NCBI GenBank assembly: GCA_934045075.1
Contig: OW203725.1
Span: 22,017,714 to 22,081,713 of the forward strand
DNA: 64,000 bases
DNA from: Yponomeuta sedellus
Taxonomy: Eukaryota; Arthropoda; Insecta; Lepidoptera; Yponomeutidae
Direction of reading: 5' to 3'
Part shown: positions 11,441 to 24,135 of the stretch, piece after piece
How positions within the stretch are numbered: the stretch's first letter is position 1
Layout: every line of letters begins with the position of its first letter
The notes under the pieces: model-generated
Told to the model about the DNA's origin: nothing
Databases searched by the model: none
What the model saw: only the letters and a program-made list of their open reading frames with translations
Position numbers and translations under genes: made by a program

Positions 11441-11687
11441 TTATAACTCGCAGATTAAAAATATTACAACAACGCGCTTTGGTCGGCAATGGAGAAACCA
11501 CTGTTAAAACTTAAATACTCTGGCGGTGCGAATGGTGGGTTCTAGATATGTATCATACATATTTACTAAGAACCTATCTTTCGCATGCCTTTGAACCGGC
11601 ACCCAGGGGTTTCCCAGGAATTGGAGGATTGATTCTAGAATGCAGCAAGCCACAATTTCTCCATTAATCTAAGGTCCAGCTGTAACG

Positions 11688-11812
11688 GTGCAAACCTCTT
11701 TACACCATTTTTTATATTTTAATTCTGTCTATAATTAAAAAAAATTTAAAACTACGTCACCCATTTTTGAGATTTCCCTCATTTTTCAGCATTGCTATAT
11801 ACTTTAAATCTT
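11688..11812 (+). repeat. Repeat V, copy 1
   Basis: TACACCATTTTTTATATTTT and TTTTGAGATTTCCCTCATTT are shared, with about 20% change, with 17424-17530. Unknown class. Confidence 0.4.
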
Positions 11813-14690
11813 GACTAGACTTGACTATTTTTACCTGCTTATTACATTTTATCTAGACTTCTGTTTATATTATTAATGAAACAATAAAACATACTATAAA
11901 TAAAGCACAAAGTTAAAGTCGTTCCAGTTTTTTTATTTATTAAAAATTATACAACATTACACAGTGTCTTGGTACCTGACTTGATAAACAGAATTGAATA
12001 AATCTAATACTAATCCGGGATTCATCATCAGATCAGCCTGAAGATGCCAAATCATTGCATTGTGTTCCGAATTAAAAACTTGCAAAGTTTTAGAGGTACA
12101 CAACGGCTAGAAGAAGGTTAAAACTGAAAAATTACTAGATTCTTTACAGATACGTTGATACGTTGAATAAGCATGAGAAAAATGGTCTGATCTGACGGAC
12201 GAATATGTATTTCCTTTTGTTGTTCGGAACCCAAAAAACAAACCTACCCTTTCAAATCTAATTACAACTTTGCTTCAACTCGTAGATTTCCCTAAAAAAA
12301 TAAAGAGGCCGGCACTCAAGGCGTTTCCGGCACCGGCAATAGCTGCTAACTGAGGCAGTTCCGATCATCAATCAAGTTGAAAGAATGCATTTAGATCGGC
12401 TGGAGTTTGCCACTGCAATTTCCGATTTGGCTGACGGGGGGCCTACTCACCCTCTCCGAGTTCCGTCTCAGTCAAACACAACGCACATCCCTCTCTTCCT
12501 ATAAGCGCCCCAAAGTCACACACTGTTGTAAAACCGATCACAGCATTTGACACCACAAATCCAACGGTAGGCAGTACGGGGTTGACGTCAATAGTTTCGT
12601 ATAGTTTAGACATGAATTGGTTGCATTTGCATTTAACACGTCCAAATTAGAAGATTATAATGCTGACTGAATTTAGCGATTTAATCTAAAGTGGTCATTG
12701 GTAGGTAGCCGTAGAGAGTCAATCAATATTATCAATAGTCTTTGGTCTGACAGATGGCCATCACTAGCGAACAGATTGTCAGAAAAGACTATCGTCTCTA
12801 TAGCGGGATGATCTTGAAAAGTTAGCATATCATAACCTCACGCCTGTATCCCAAAGGGGAGAGACCGACGACTGCCACTTGTCACGAAGTTCGTGTCGGA
12901 ATAATCCTCAGATCATAGGTGATTTGAGGAATAATCAGAGTTGGCGAATGTTCGGAAATTAAGGGGAAAATCATCTATTATCTGAACGTATTGTAAACGT
13001 GGTTTGTTTTAAATTAAAAACAAACTACATCTGCTTTGGAATCGTCTCGTGAAACGTCCTCTAAAGGGCTTAATGCTTTTGGGCTTAATGCTACTGCCAT
13101 ATTGGTGAAAGTGGAAGAAGAAAGCGTTGGGTGTAGAAACTACTCGCGTCTTCAAGTTTGTCCTACCCAATGCGTGAGTCTTTACCAAATGAGTAGCAGT
13201 CGCTAGTGTATGATGACGATGATCACTGGTGGTAGACAAGTAACCACCCATGCATCAAAGAAAGACAGACTGTCTAGCTATTCTGTCTAGGTCGTGCTCT
13301 GGCGTATTGTCAGGTGACGCCATACTCAAAAGGTAGGTAAGCATGTAAAAACTGAGGCCCGGTTATTAGTGACCAGCGAGAGTGAAACGGCTACGTATGC
13401 GCCTGTCCTACGTAAAACAAAATGTCAAGGCTCGTTTGACAATAATTTCTAATTTTAAACTCTTTAATTAACAAAATCTAAGACATTTGGCAATTGCAAT
13501 GAGAGGTTCCTTAGCTTGAATTAATTTTGATCATATCCATCGTGCTCAATTGGTTTCTTACGAGATAATCAACGTTGAGAGTAGGCCTCTAGTCTGTCGA
13601 ACAGTTACAAGTTTTCTAGGACGCCCAATTATTGACGAGGATTCAGCGGGCGCAACGTTTTAACTTTTTAATGTCGCAGTCTAACTTTTGAATTTCTCTT
13701 CCGCTTCCGGTGTAATGTACATCAATCTATGTCCGCTTTAATTTTGAACTTAGAACGCGCGGTTGTGTTTGGTTTTTGTTTCCTTTATCTCATAACATTT
13801 AGTATACTGTTAGCAGTAGCATATTATTCATGAAAATAAGGGGTTCTGCTCGCCAATACTTTGATTGTGCAAACGAGTGGTATTGCGATTTTTCATGTCA
13901 ATGTGTGAAAATTTAGTTGGTTATTATAGCATATTATAGGTTTTTAAAATTTTAGTTTGGTTATCAAGCCTATAATATTCTTATTGTCTATATGTTACTG
14001 TTCTACAAAATAAACTTAGACGTAGACTGTTTGTGTTCTGGACTGTAGTCTAAAGTACGTAAACAAAGAATTGGAATATGCAGTACCTAATCTAAAAAAA
14101 TCATAAATAAAACATAAAGGAGCAAATTTAAAGGTTAAGTTGTAGTAAGAAATAAGTAAAGCATTGGATGTAGACGTATTATAAAACTAATAATTTCAAT
14201 GAAATCTGAAGACCTTCCAAAAACATTTGCAAACGGTGCGTTTAGGATCTTACGACCCAGTTTTTCTCTCAATCTGCAATTTATATCTGGAAAAACATTA
14301 AATTAATATTCAGCAGACAATGCCGACGCCCTTTAGTCGTAAACAACTTTATGATTCGTATCAATTCTAATTTATGTTTTGTTAGGACGCCTTTACGCCT
14401 CGACGCAGTTTTATGCCAAAATACCCACGCATACGGTTTTTTTTTGTTTATGTACTCAAACATAAAAATTTTTTTGTAAAAGTTAGTTTCCATATTTTTA
14501 TTTACATCTAAAGAGATTCGAGAGAAGAAAGAAGATATCTAATGATGATTAGAACAAAAATATCTGGTTCTAAGGCATTGATGTAGCTAGGAAAAGGATT
14601 TACCGCAAAATACTTAGTTTGATGTTATTATATATATTTATTTATTTACCTATATAAAATATGGCAAATATTTATATACATATATATTGT
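11813..14690. other. Long stretch with no recognised gene or element
   Basis: Only one small fragment is supportable: 12838-12905 on the minus strand shares GGGATACAGGCGTGAGGTTAT with the retrotransposon fragment at 61900-62140. The rest has short open frames only (70-80 codons) without family resemblance. A GC-richer patch at 12300-12560 has no long frame. Confidence 0.4.
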
Positions 14691-14694
14691 ATAC

Positions 14695-15788
<1,094 letters not shown>

Positions 15789-15800
15789 ATCGTCAAGTAT

Positions 15801-15846
15801 ATACTATTTTTATTTTTAATACACTAACCCGTGCTAGGTTTTTAAA
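15801..15846 (-). repeat. Minimal 46-bp family F insertion (tail only)
   Basis: Perfect 12-bp duplications ATCGTCAAGTAT flank it at 15789-15800 and 15847-15858. On the minus strand it is only TTTAAAAACC directly joined to TAGCACGGGTTAGTGTATT and an A-rich end. It fixes both boundaries of the family and shows that the tail is at the priming end. Confidence 0.85.
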
Positions 15847-16152
15847 ATCGTCAAGTATGTTCAGATGATGTAACAAAAAACTTAACTTATTTTAGGAGCG
15901 TTCTCAACAGATCGAAATAGTTCAACAAAACTTGGATTGCCATATTCGCATGGTCTGTTGAATTCGGCTCTACACACCTCAACGATAAAATGAGGAAGAT
16001 TGCATTCAGCAGCTAGACAAACTTTTCCGAGCGACAAATAAAAAAAGAAAAAATATGGTGTCCCTTGGAATTTCTACTTTGTTCCTAATTCCTGACGTCC
16101 AGTAGTGTACGAATATTACCCCCGGCGTCTCTTTATATGCTAACAAACAGAC

Positions 16153-16245
16153 TAGGATAACAGTAGATTAGTCATTTAGTTGTACATAGTATAGGGCTAA
16201 CGAGATCTGTGTAATATGTCCATGAATAGTTGTTATTATTATCGA
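16153..16245 (+). repeat. Family B SINE, 3'-end fragment
   Basis: GTCATTTAGTTGTACATAGT, GAGATCTGTGTAATATGTCC and a TTATTATTAT tail match the 3' parts of the SINEs at 29975 and 42235. The tRNA head is missing. Confidence 0.65.
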
Positions 16246-16262
16246 CTTCCTTCTCCAATGTG

Positions 16263-16400
16263 TTAGTCCAGTCCGTCCAAGGGTTGTCTGGAAAATCACT
16301 TTTAGTGATAAGGCCGCCGTCTGTTTACCTAGGTTCAGAAATCTGTGTTATTTCTGTTTTTATGTACAATAAAGAGTTATCTATCTATCTATTTACAGTC
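16263..16400 (+). repeat. Family J non-LTR 3' end
   Basis: AGTCCGTCCAAGGGTTGTCT, CTTTTAGTGATAAGGCCGCC, AATAAAGAG and a terminal (ATCT)n. The AATAAA followed by a short microsatellite at the end is typical of a non-LTR retrotransposon 3' UTR; no coding part remains. Confidence 0.6.
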
Positions 16401-17423
16401 TGGTAATCAACAGGTAGTTCTTTATTTGTACGTTCCAAATTAACATTTACTTCTGCGAAATCCGCTACTTGACTCGTATCAAATTTGACGACATAAATGA
16501 ATATTTCCTGTAGTAAGTATTTAACTTAAGAAACTAAAATATATTTACTTTGCTTAGTAAGTATGTAGGATGGCTACAAAATTCGCAAATAAAAAAAATA
16601 TTTACCGCTTTTAATTCGGAACCGTGAAAACGCTATCCGCCATGGTGAAAGCATCTTTCGGTTGTAAATAAACATCTGTCAGCCAGAACCAGTGGACATT
16701 GGTTATTATAGGACTTACATCAAAGTGATGTTCACGTAAATACACACGAGTTTCAGTCGATAAACTATTTGGCAAGTTTGAGGCAATTTTTTCATGAGTT
16801 TAATTCACTGGGTACACGAATTCACAACTTCCCGGGGTTCTTTATTGACATGTTTTTGCGTTCTCGCACAATGCAATAGTGATAATTGCTATATTTTGCA
16901 TGTAAACTCGATGAAATCGTGGTTTCGTCGTTGTTATTTCACTATGTACACAAATCACCCACAGATGTTGAATGTCAAACTTTATTTTCACGACTTCAGG
17001 TCTTCAAACCATAGACAAATATGGCTTACCGCGTTTTGGCTGTTTAGCAAAGCAAAGTTTTAAAATATATTTTTTGGTTGCTTTTAGGTCCTCAAAAAAT
17101 ATACTAAAATATTTTATGGTCTAATGGAAGAGATATTTACCATTTAAGACATACTTGCAAAGAGAGTCATTAGCGGACCCACATCCTCTAAAAATTTTTC
17201 CATCGCCCATTTTAAGATTATTTTTTATTAACAGTAAAGTATAAATTTATTAACTTACCCATCCCACATCCCCCACCTTCATCGACCTTACTTTGGACCT
17301 CGACTTAAATTTTAATTTTATAATTTTACTTGGAAAAAAATTTCATAATTTTGTTTTTTAAATATATTTTTTATTTAATATATTTAAAAATATTTTTTAC
17401 CGGATGCCCCCGGGTAATGCAAC
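16401..17423. other. Unannotated spacer
   Basis: No recognised element. The 89-codon open frame at 16794-17063 has no family resemblance. Confidence 0.35.
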
Positions 17424-17530
17424 GGCGCGAAACTCTACACCATTTTTTAATTTCTTTAATTCTATCTATCATTTTAAAAATTTAAAATTATGTCACGCAT
17501 TTTCGAGATTTCTCTCATTTTCAGCATTAC
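17424..17530 (+). repeat. Repeat V, copy 2
   Basis: Diverged partner of 11688-11812. The frame that starts just upstream (17404-17751) is therefore repeat in its first third and is not proposed as a gene. Confidence 0.4.
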
Positions 17531-18069
17531 TACTTCACAAACTGACGGTTTTAACAGTGAACTCAGTTCCTTGTTTGTATAAGCAGCGTCGAAAAGCCAG
17601 AAAGCCGAATTGCTGCCAACCTTCCACAGCAGACGGTACAAAAAGAAAGAAAAACCACAACACTAGCCTGCTGTGTGTTCTAATAAAGCCACTAGGCACC
17701 ACCCTGACCAACCTTCTCCGCATTCGCTGTACTATGCAGATGAACCTGTAAATTCCCGCTAGCATCGCCCGGGAGTGGCCGACGCAGCGTCAGCACAAAA
17801 GCCTCGTGCTGCAGTGCACTAATGAGGCCTTTTGACCGACAATTTCTTTTAAAACCACCCCGTTGGGGTTGCTCTCCTGGCGAGGCCTTGAATAACCCTC
17901 TACTTTTGAAAAATCAAATACATATACCCTCGTCAACATATCAGTGAAATACTATGGAGTCCCTATAGCAAAGCTAACACCGGTGCTTGCGCACCTGTTA
18001 AGGAATTTCTAAGGATCCCAGCATACATATTTTTGTGACACATTAAATATATTTAAGGTGAAAATAAAA

Positions 18070-18190
18070 AAAAACTGCCGGCAGATACTGGATGCGGCAA
18101 GCTGAAAACAAGGCGCTATGGCGCTCATTAAGGGAGGGCTATGTCCAGCAGTGGACTACATAATATAGCCTGAAAAAGAAGAAGAAAATA
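18070..18190 (+). repeat. Family M, short subfamily
   Basis: Starts CTGCCGGCAGATACTGGATG, then shares GCGCTCATTAAGGGAGGGCT and TATAGCCTGA with the long subfamily; ends in (GAA)n. The 5' half differs from copies such as 4044-4240, so two subfamilies share one 3' end. Confidence 0.65.
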
Positions 18191-18274
18191 AGAAAAGTTA
18201 ATAAACATTTAGATTGTTTTCGTTCCAAAAGTGTTTTTTTGTTCTAAATTCTTTTTTAGTTAAGATCTAATGTT

Positions 18275-18445
18275 TTTTAGTTTGTGTTCCTTACTTTTAA
18301 GTAATTTTGTTGTGTTGCTATTTTAATTTCGAATGATGTATACATTCCATTGGGTGCACAGCAGACTTGTTATGTTAAACTTTAAATTGGTATTCTATTT
18401 GTTTAGCCCTGCCTATGTGTCTAAATAAATAAATTATCTATCTGT
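18275..18445 (+). repeat. Family L non-LTR 3' end
   Basis: TATACATTCCATTGGGTGCA, CAGACTTGTTATGTTAAA and AGCCCTGCCTATGTGTC followed by AATAAATAAAT and (ATCT)n. Relatives at 38990-39105 and 56818-56985. Confidence 0.55.
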
Positions 18446-18465
18446 CTATCTGGGCAGCTCATCGA

Positions 18466-18800
18466 TATCGATCGATCGATATCAACCCTTGTATATCCCC
18501 ACTGTTGGGGCACGGGTCTCTTCCTGCAGCGCAGGAAGGTTGGACTATACTCCACCACGGGGGCCAAGTCCGGGTTGGTGGAGGGTTGTAAGACAGTGGC
18601 GGGTCTTACTGTCAGAAGTTATCAAGCCGCCTATTAAGCCTCTGATATGGCTTAACGACTGCCATTGCATGACAGCCGGCACCAACGGCTTGCCGTGCCT
18701 TGCGAAGCACGGAAACGCTCGGAAAAATGCCACTAGCGGTAGTCACAGGACGGTCACCCACTGCGCAGCTCATGAAAGACGCCAACTTTTGAGCACAGGC
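18466..18800 (+). repeat. Family R, long copy
   Basis: Runs from ATCGATCGATATCAACCC through GCGGGTCTTACTGTCAGAAG and GACAGCCGGCACCAACGGC to GACGGTCACCCA. It lies just left of the DDE transposon, in inverted orientation to the R copy just right of it. Confidence 0.65.
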
Positions 18801-19433
18801 CTCATCACCGTCACACAAAACTCGTCGGTCCACTACCATTCGCGACCCTTTCTATACACCAAACGACGGAAAGGATGATGGGCGTTTTGGTCCTTATGTC
18901 CAATCAAGATGAGTCATATGTCGTTGGATAGCTCTTTTCAAGTGAAAAAATAAATTCTATGAAGACGAATCCGTATGAATTGTCCATTTTGAAATATGCT
19001 CGTCGGAAAGTACCATTTTTTGCTTTAAATAGAAATTAGAAAAATTCATATCTCTGGTTTAACTCAACCGATGCTCATGATTTTTACGAAAATCACATCT
19101 ATGCATACTCTGTCATAAATCATTAGAGCGAGACAGCGACATTGCGCTCTCTCTCCCACTCACGGTCACGGGTAACGCTGGAATTCGGTTTTGACCCCTC
19201 TCGCGCTCCGGGACACGGCGCGGGGGCAGTTATGTTAGGGTGAGGAACGCTTGGCCGCTTGCGCAGGTAGTCAGTCGTTTGCTGATATTGTGTTAAGTGC
19301 TACGTTATTACGCTCCTCATTGTTCACATCGACTTTGACCTTGGCATCATTTTGGACTCTGTTACCCGTTTTATTTGTTGACCGTGGCTTTATATTGGAC
19401 TTGGGTGCTTAACGATTGGATTGTTTCGTTGCA

Positions 19434-21986
19434 ATGGAACGTTACCGTAACTGTGTAATGTGCCGAAGAGGGCTATACCGAGGCAGATATCAAGTACGCG
19501 TTCTGTCGGAAGCCTTGACAAGAACACACGTGGAGCTAGTAACATTTATACGAGAAAACGCTGCTCTGGAGGTTTGTACCTATTGCACTTTTTTTTTCCA
19601 CTCGATCCTCACTGAACCTTCGATATAAAAGGAAACCAATTGAAATCATGTGCAACTGCATCCCAGATCTATTCTAGTAGTAAATGAGGTAACGAAGACG
19701 TAAAAGTGAAAACCGATTGATAAGTGATTCTGGTCGCTTAAAGAACATTCAAGTGATTCCTTTTTCACTTTTACGTCTTCCACGATGTATTTACCACCAA
19801 AACAAGGCCTACACAAAACCACAACCAATTACTGTGGTTGCGGTTTTGTGTGGTTGTGTGTATGCCTTGTTTTCGTACACACAACTACAGAAAACCGCAA
19901 CCAGATCTCTGAGAAATCTGTGAATCTGTGGCATATATTTGACGATTCGCACACCTTCTGACAGAAAAACAAATCCCTCCCACAAATGACCCCCAATGCG
20001 TTATTTTGTTAGGTATTTTTCGGAAACCAAAGTTGTTTTTCTTTTCCTTACATTATCATATATCATTTTCAGGTCGTGTTTGACAACACCCGAAGAGTAT
20101 GTTACCGATGCTGGCAAAGAGCCGAAAATGCGACTAGAGGTCATGCAAACCCTCAACCCGAGCCGGAGCCGCAAGAACAAGCAGAACCGCAAGAACAACT
20201 ACAACCGCAAGAACAACTACAACCGCAATTAGAAGAAATGCTTCATATTCCTGAATATATGAGAGCACCTAATACCGCGACGCATTGTATCTTTCATGGC
20301 TGCGCTAATGAAACCCGCCATCGAATTCCAAATGTTGTTAAAATCCACGTATTTTCTCAACATAAATTGTATATCCCCGACAGTGCCAGAGTATGTCACG
20401 ATCGCCTTAATGGGAATGATTGGGATGATTTGTCCCAACATTGCAACATTTCCCATGACTTTACGGCTGCCCACTTCAGGGATGTTTGTGACCTAATGCG
20501 AAATGCCTTAAACTCACCCAGATTACGTTTTAGCGACCGAGGCATGAATGAAGAAGAAATGCACTTTTGGACTGGACGTACTAATGATGAATTTAATGCC
20601 ATCTTAGAGCAAAATCCATTATTAAGAAATAGAAGTGCAGATCCCAGAACCACTTTGGGCATTTTACTAACGAAACTACGCACAGGAGAACCCAACGCGA
20701 GACTTGCGACGTTGTTTAACATGTCTCGGAGAAAACTCGAACGCCAGTTGGCCATCGCACGAGAGTGTCTTAGCACTGACTACGTTGTGCGACACTTGGG
20801 AGTGGATCACATGAATAGAGAAGATATATTGGAGAGAAACTTGAGGATTCCAAAAGCACTGTATGGAAATGAAGACAACAATAAAGCCATTATTATTTGC
20901 GATGGTACGTATATTTATATATACAAGAGTTCAAACTTTTTGTTTCAGAGGCAATCCTACAGTTTACACAAGTTCCAAAACTTGTTGAAACCATTTTTAA
21001 TCGTAACCACTGACGGATACATTATAGATGTTAAAGGACCATACGCTGCAACAAAAACTGATGCGCAGATAATGAGCGACTTAATGACTGACGAGGAAAA
21101 TCCCCTTCATATATTGCTTCAGCCGAATGACGTATTTATTTTGGACCGCGGGTTCAGGGATAGTCTGCAGCATATAGAAGCATGTGGCTACGAATTTCAC
21201 GTCCCCCCGACGAAGAACCGGGAAGAGTCGCAGCTCACGACTTCTCAAGCAAATGATTCCCGGCTGGTGACAATGTGCCGATGGGTAGTGGAAGTGGTTA
21301 ACGGGCGTTTCAAAAGAGATTTCAAGCTGTTGCGCCAAAAATATTTTAATAACACAATGCCTAATATGTTCGGGGATTTTATGATTGCAGCAGCAATTAC
21401 AAATCACTTCCACAGGCCTATTGTCGATAGCCAACACGCAGAAGCTTTTTTACAAAAAATTGTTGAAAGAAGGCAAACCCCAAACGTGTTATATGATTAT
21501 GTAGAAGCAAAAAGATTAAACAACAGAAGAGCCAATTTCCAGAGATTGGAAGCAAATGACATTCAAGACTTTCCACGATTGAGGGAACAGGACGTGATTT
21601 TGCTGTCATTGGGGACATATCAGTTAAAACTGGCAAAATCATATTGCAGCGAGCACCTCAACAACGGCTTATATCTTAAAGAAACTTATAGAGAAGCTGC
21701 TTTGGAGGATATCCATGAATATGGGATCCACGAAGATGCGTGGCTGTTGCGTGCACGCATACAGTCCCGACATGTACGATCAAAACAATATTTTTGCTAT
21801 ATATTATTAGACAGAAATAGTAGAAACATATTACAACATTATTGCACATGTTTGACAGGACGCCGCACGATAGGTTCCTGTGCGCATATTATATCTATTG
21901 TGTGGTATTTAGGATATGCTAGACATGAAGGCTTTACTGAACCAGCACTATTTTTAAATAACATTATCATGGATGAAACACATTAA
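19434..21986 (+). CDS. DDE transposase with N-terminal Cys-rich and C-terminal SWIM-like zinc motifs
   Basis: There are two exons, 19434-19571 and 20073-21986 (stop included), joined in phase 0: GAG|GTTTGT donor, TTTTCAG|GTC acceptor. The predicted protein is 683 aa. The start is the ATG at 19434 (G at +4); the large exon has no ATG at its beginning. Splicing joins C7-x2-C10 to C56-x2-C59, a likely zinc site of ZAD/THAP-like spacing. A Pro/Glu/Gln tract follows (about residues 72-100), then a CIFHGC..CHDRL motif, a helix-turn-helix-like region (about 240-285), and a DDE nuclease core. Catalytic candidates are D323 (ICDGTY), D404 (ILDRGFRD) and E453 (WVVEVVNG). The C-terminus has C637-x-C639-x9-C649-x-H651, a SWIM-type zinc motif. 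It should cut and paste its own element. No frameshift or stop is seen, so it may be young or still active. Confidence 0.8.
19572..20072 (+). other. Intron of the DDE transposase, with two hairpins
   Basis: Intron of 501 bp bounded by GTTTGT and TTTTCAG. It holds a 19-bp perfect inverted repeat (19694-19712 with 19762-19780) and a second imperfect hairpin (about 19802-19872) built on AACAAGGC and CACAAAACCACAACCA. Both are unusual for so short an intron and may be a nested foldback MITE. Confidence 0.65.
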
Positions 21987-22379
21987 ACGATAAAACTTAC
22001 TCTGAACTTGTTTTATTTACTTCGATAATAAACAAACAATGATAATATAATAATCAATGCTGATCATTTGTAATTAAAATCGATATACAATGTCGAAAAA
22101 ATATCAAAAAGAATTAAAACAACAGAAAAAAAATTAAATAAAAAAAAACTTTTAACGTATGATTACTCAAATTGGACAGAAAATCGGGACTAGCGCTTCG
22201 ATTATTCTTATTCTACAAAAAAATACCTTTCCAACGACGTATTACTCATTCCGATTGGTGCCAGGACCAGGTTCCATACATTTGTGCCCATCATCCTTTG
22301 TTTTCCATTATCCTGTGTCTATGTCGTCCACCGTATTTTTTTATGTAGCGTATATATGTGTGAAGCGCTCGTGGCCAAG

Positions 22380-22722
22380 CCAAACCGAGTGATTGGAATC
22401 AATCACTTGACTTGAGCAACCACAGGTGCAGTCAGGTGCAAGATTGGTCCATTTAGTGGCATTTTTCCGAGCGCTTCCGTGATTCGCAAGGCACGTTAAG
22501 CCGTTGGTGCCGGCTCTCATGTAATGGCAGTCGTCAAGCCATGCCGGAGGCCTTATGGGCGGCTTGATAACTTCTGACAGTAAGGCTCGCCATTGTCTTA
22601 CAATCCTCCTCCAACCCGGACTTGGCCTCCGTGGCGAAGTATGGACAAACCTACCTGCGATGCAGGAAGAGACCCGTGCCCTAGCAATGGGAACATACAA
22701 GGGTTGATATCGAGTTTAAATG
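22380..22722 (-). repeat. Family R, reverse copy
   Basis: Minus-strand match from GGGTTGATATCGAGT-side sequence at 22722 down to GGCACGTTAAGCC and AATCAATCACTTGAC at 22380-22410. Mirrors the R copy at 18466-18800 across the DDE transposon. Confidence 0.6.
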
Positions 22723-22734
22723 TACCACAGCAGA

Positions 22735-22860
22735 GCACAGGCCTGACCTGCAGATTTTGGAGAGTGTACTTAGTGAGTGTCCACGACTCGGCTCCATATA
22801 CCATGTTGGGGAGGACACATCGTTCGAACATGTTAGGTACGTTTGAAGTAAATTATTAAG
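22735..22860 (-). pseudogene. Non-LTR reverse transcriptase fragment (RTE-like)
   Basis: The minus-strand peptide contains FERCVLPNMVYGAESWTLTK, a segment highly typical of RTE/BovB-class reverse transcriptases downstream of the catalytic core (family knowledge). It is about 40 codons with no flanking domains and runs directly into family R. A (CATCATCAT) run follows at 22861. Confidence 0.6.
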
Positions 22861-23210
22861 CATCATCATCGTGATTGATGATCCGCTGCCCACTGCTGGG
22901 CCTTTTCCCCCAAATGCCATCTCTTTGCCAGCCACGGATCCTCCACCAACTCAACGATATCGTCCAAACATCCGACCGCTGGTCTACTCTTCACCGATCG
23001 TCTTCCTGAGGAGCGAGTCTTTAAAATGCATAGTTTTTCAATAAAGTCATATTACTCTGGTAATGGTCGTTTCATTTACACTATCGGTTGTCTAGTAACC
23101 AGTAACCAATCGCGTTGAAATGGTATAACCCGTGCTACTTAACTCGGCGCCTCGCGCGATTTGATCTTCTTCGCGAGAGATGTTATACCCCTGGAATGAC
23201 ATTGTACTGC

Positions 23211-23282
23211 TTTTAAAAACCTATTTAGAGGCTAAAAATTCCACCCATGCCGGGATTAGAACCCGCGACCATGGCTATCTTG
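23211..23282 (-). repeat. Family F fragment
   Basis: TTTTAAAAACCTATTTAGAGG through CGGGATTAGAACCCGCGACC, that is, the tail-proximal half of the tRNA module; the rest is lost. Confidence 0.6.
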
Positions 23283-24016
23283 TATACTCTCTGGCTGTAC
23301 TGCTATTGCTTCGTAGACTACCAAATCGAGGCAATTAACCACCATCGTCGTGCTTATATCATACTATTGATAAACTATGTAAGAATTAGACTCTATGGCC
23401 AGACCTCGGCCGCCACTGTTCTATTGCCCTGATCCGCTTGCCGTCTTGCCTTCGTCTTCGTAAGCATATCGCTGTCGTTGAACAGTAAAAAGTTAACCTA
23501 AAAGCATCCTGTCTTACTCCTCCTATTGGACTCCCCATAGGATAGCTAGATATTATCGTTTACGTACAAATGATAAAATCTAGCAATAATATCTTCACCT
23601 GTTAATCTCTTGACTGAGATTATGCAAATAATAAGTATATGCAAAGTGAGTAGTGAGAAGGGGCCCGTCTGTCTCCAATTACAAAAGGGAACGGAGCTGC
23701 AGTAAATTAATATTATGACGGAGCGAGAACTGTGTAGTAAATTCTCAGCGGTCGGCAAGAATCAGGCGGACTATGTTTTTAATTTTGATTGTAGGTACCT
23801 ATACGAAGTTCTAGACTAAACATATGCATGTTGCTTAAGGTAAGGGTAGCACAAAAAGAGTACTGGTAATTTGAGTTTCAAATACCTAGTAAACCTAGTA
23901 TAAAGCCTCAGCTTCTGCGCTACTTTGAATAAAACCATTTCATTTGAAATTAAAGTCTCCCAAGTAAAAGTTGTGTAGGACGTCCCTCTGACTAGGTGGG
24001 ATGACGATCTGCCAAA

Positions 24017-24135
24017 AACTGCCGGCAGATGCTGTATGCGGCAAGCTGAAGACTGGGCGCTATGGTGCTTATTAGGAGAGGGCTATGTCCAGCAGTGGAC
24101 TAACATATAGCCTAGAGAATAAAAAGAAGATGAAG
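24017..24135 (+). repeat. Family M, short subfamily
   Basis: CTGCCGGCAGATGCTGTATG through GGCTATGTCCAGCAGTGGAC to TATAGCCT, with an AAGAAGATGAAGAAGAA tail. Confidence 0.65.

Larger units (their letters stand above)
18870..22299 (+). mobile_element. DDE transposon (ISL2EU/PIF-Harbinger-like), 3,430 bp
   Basis: The ends are imperfect terminal inverted repeats. AAAGGATGATGGGC at 18870-18883 matches the reverse complement of GCCCATCATCCTTT at 22286-22299. Inside them, a second conserved block matches CCAATC..ATGAGT.ATA.GTCGTTGG on both ends (left about 18901-18935, right about 22212-22250). A transposase gene of two exons fills the middle, and an AATAAA lies at 22027-22032, 41 bp after its stop. 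I cannot define a target duplication. The superfamily assignment is from memory of related arthropod proteins, so it is an inference. Confidence 0.75.

Noticed and set aside
17535..17765. 76-aa hydrophobic minus-strand frame
   Set aside because: No recognised motif, overlaps another frame and repeat V; the hydrophobic run comes from poly-purine sequence on the other strand.
18489..18878. 129-aa open frame
   Set aside because: Entirely inside family R; equivalent frames in other R copies are broken at random.
20904..20948. Mini-intron GTACGT...TTTCAG in the transposase
   Set aside because: The stretch is in frame and encodes YIYIYKSS.. continuing the conserved DGTY motif; removing it would break the DDE core.
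20076..21986. Single-exon 636-aa gene starting at 20076
   Set aside because: Position 20076 is GTG, not ATG. The upstream exon with a phase-matched donor and the matching Cys pair explains the true start at 19434.
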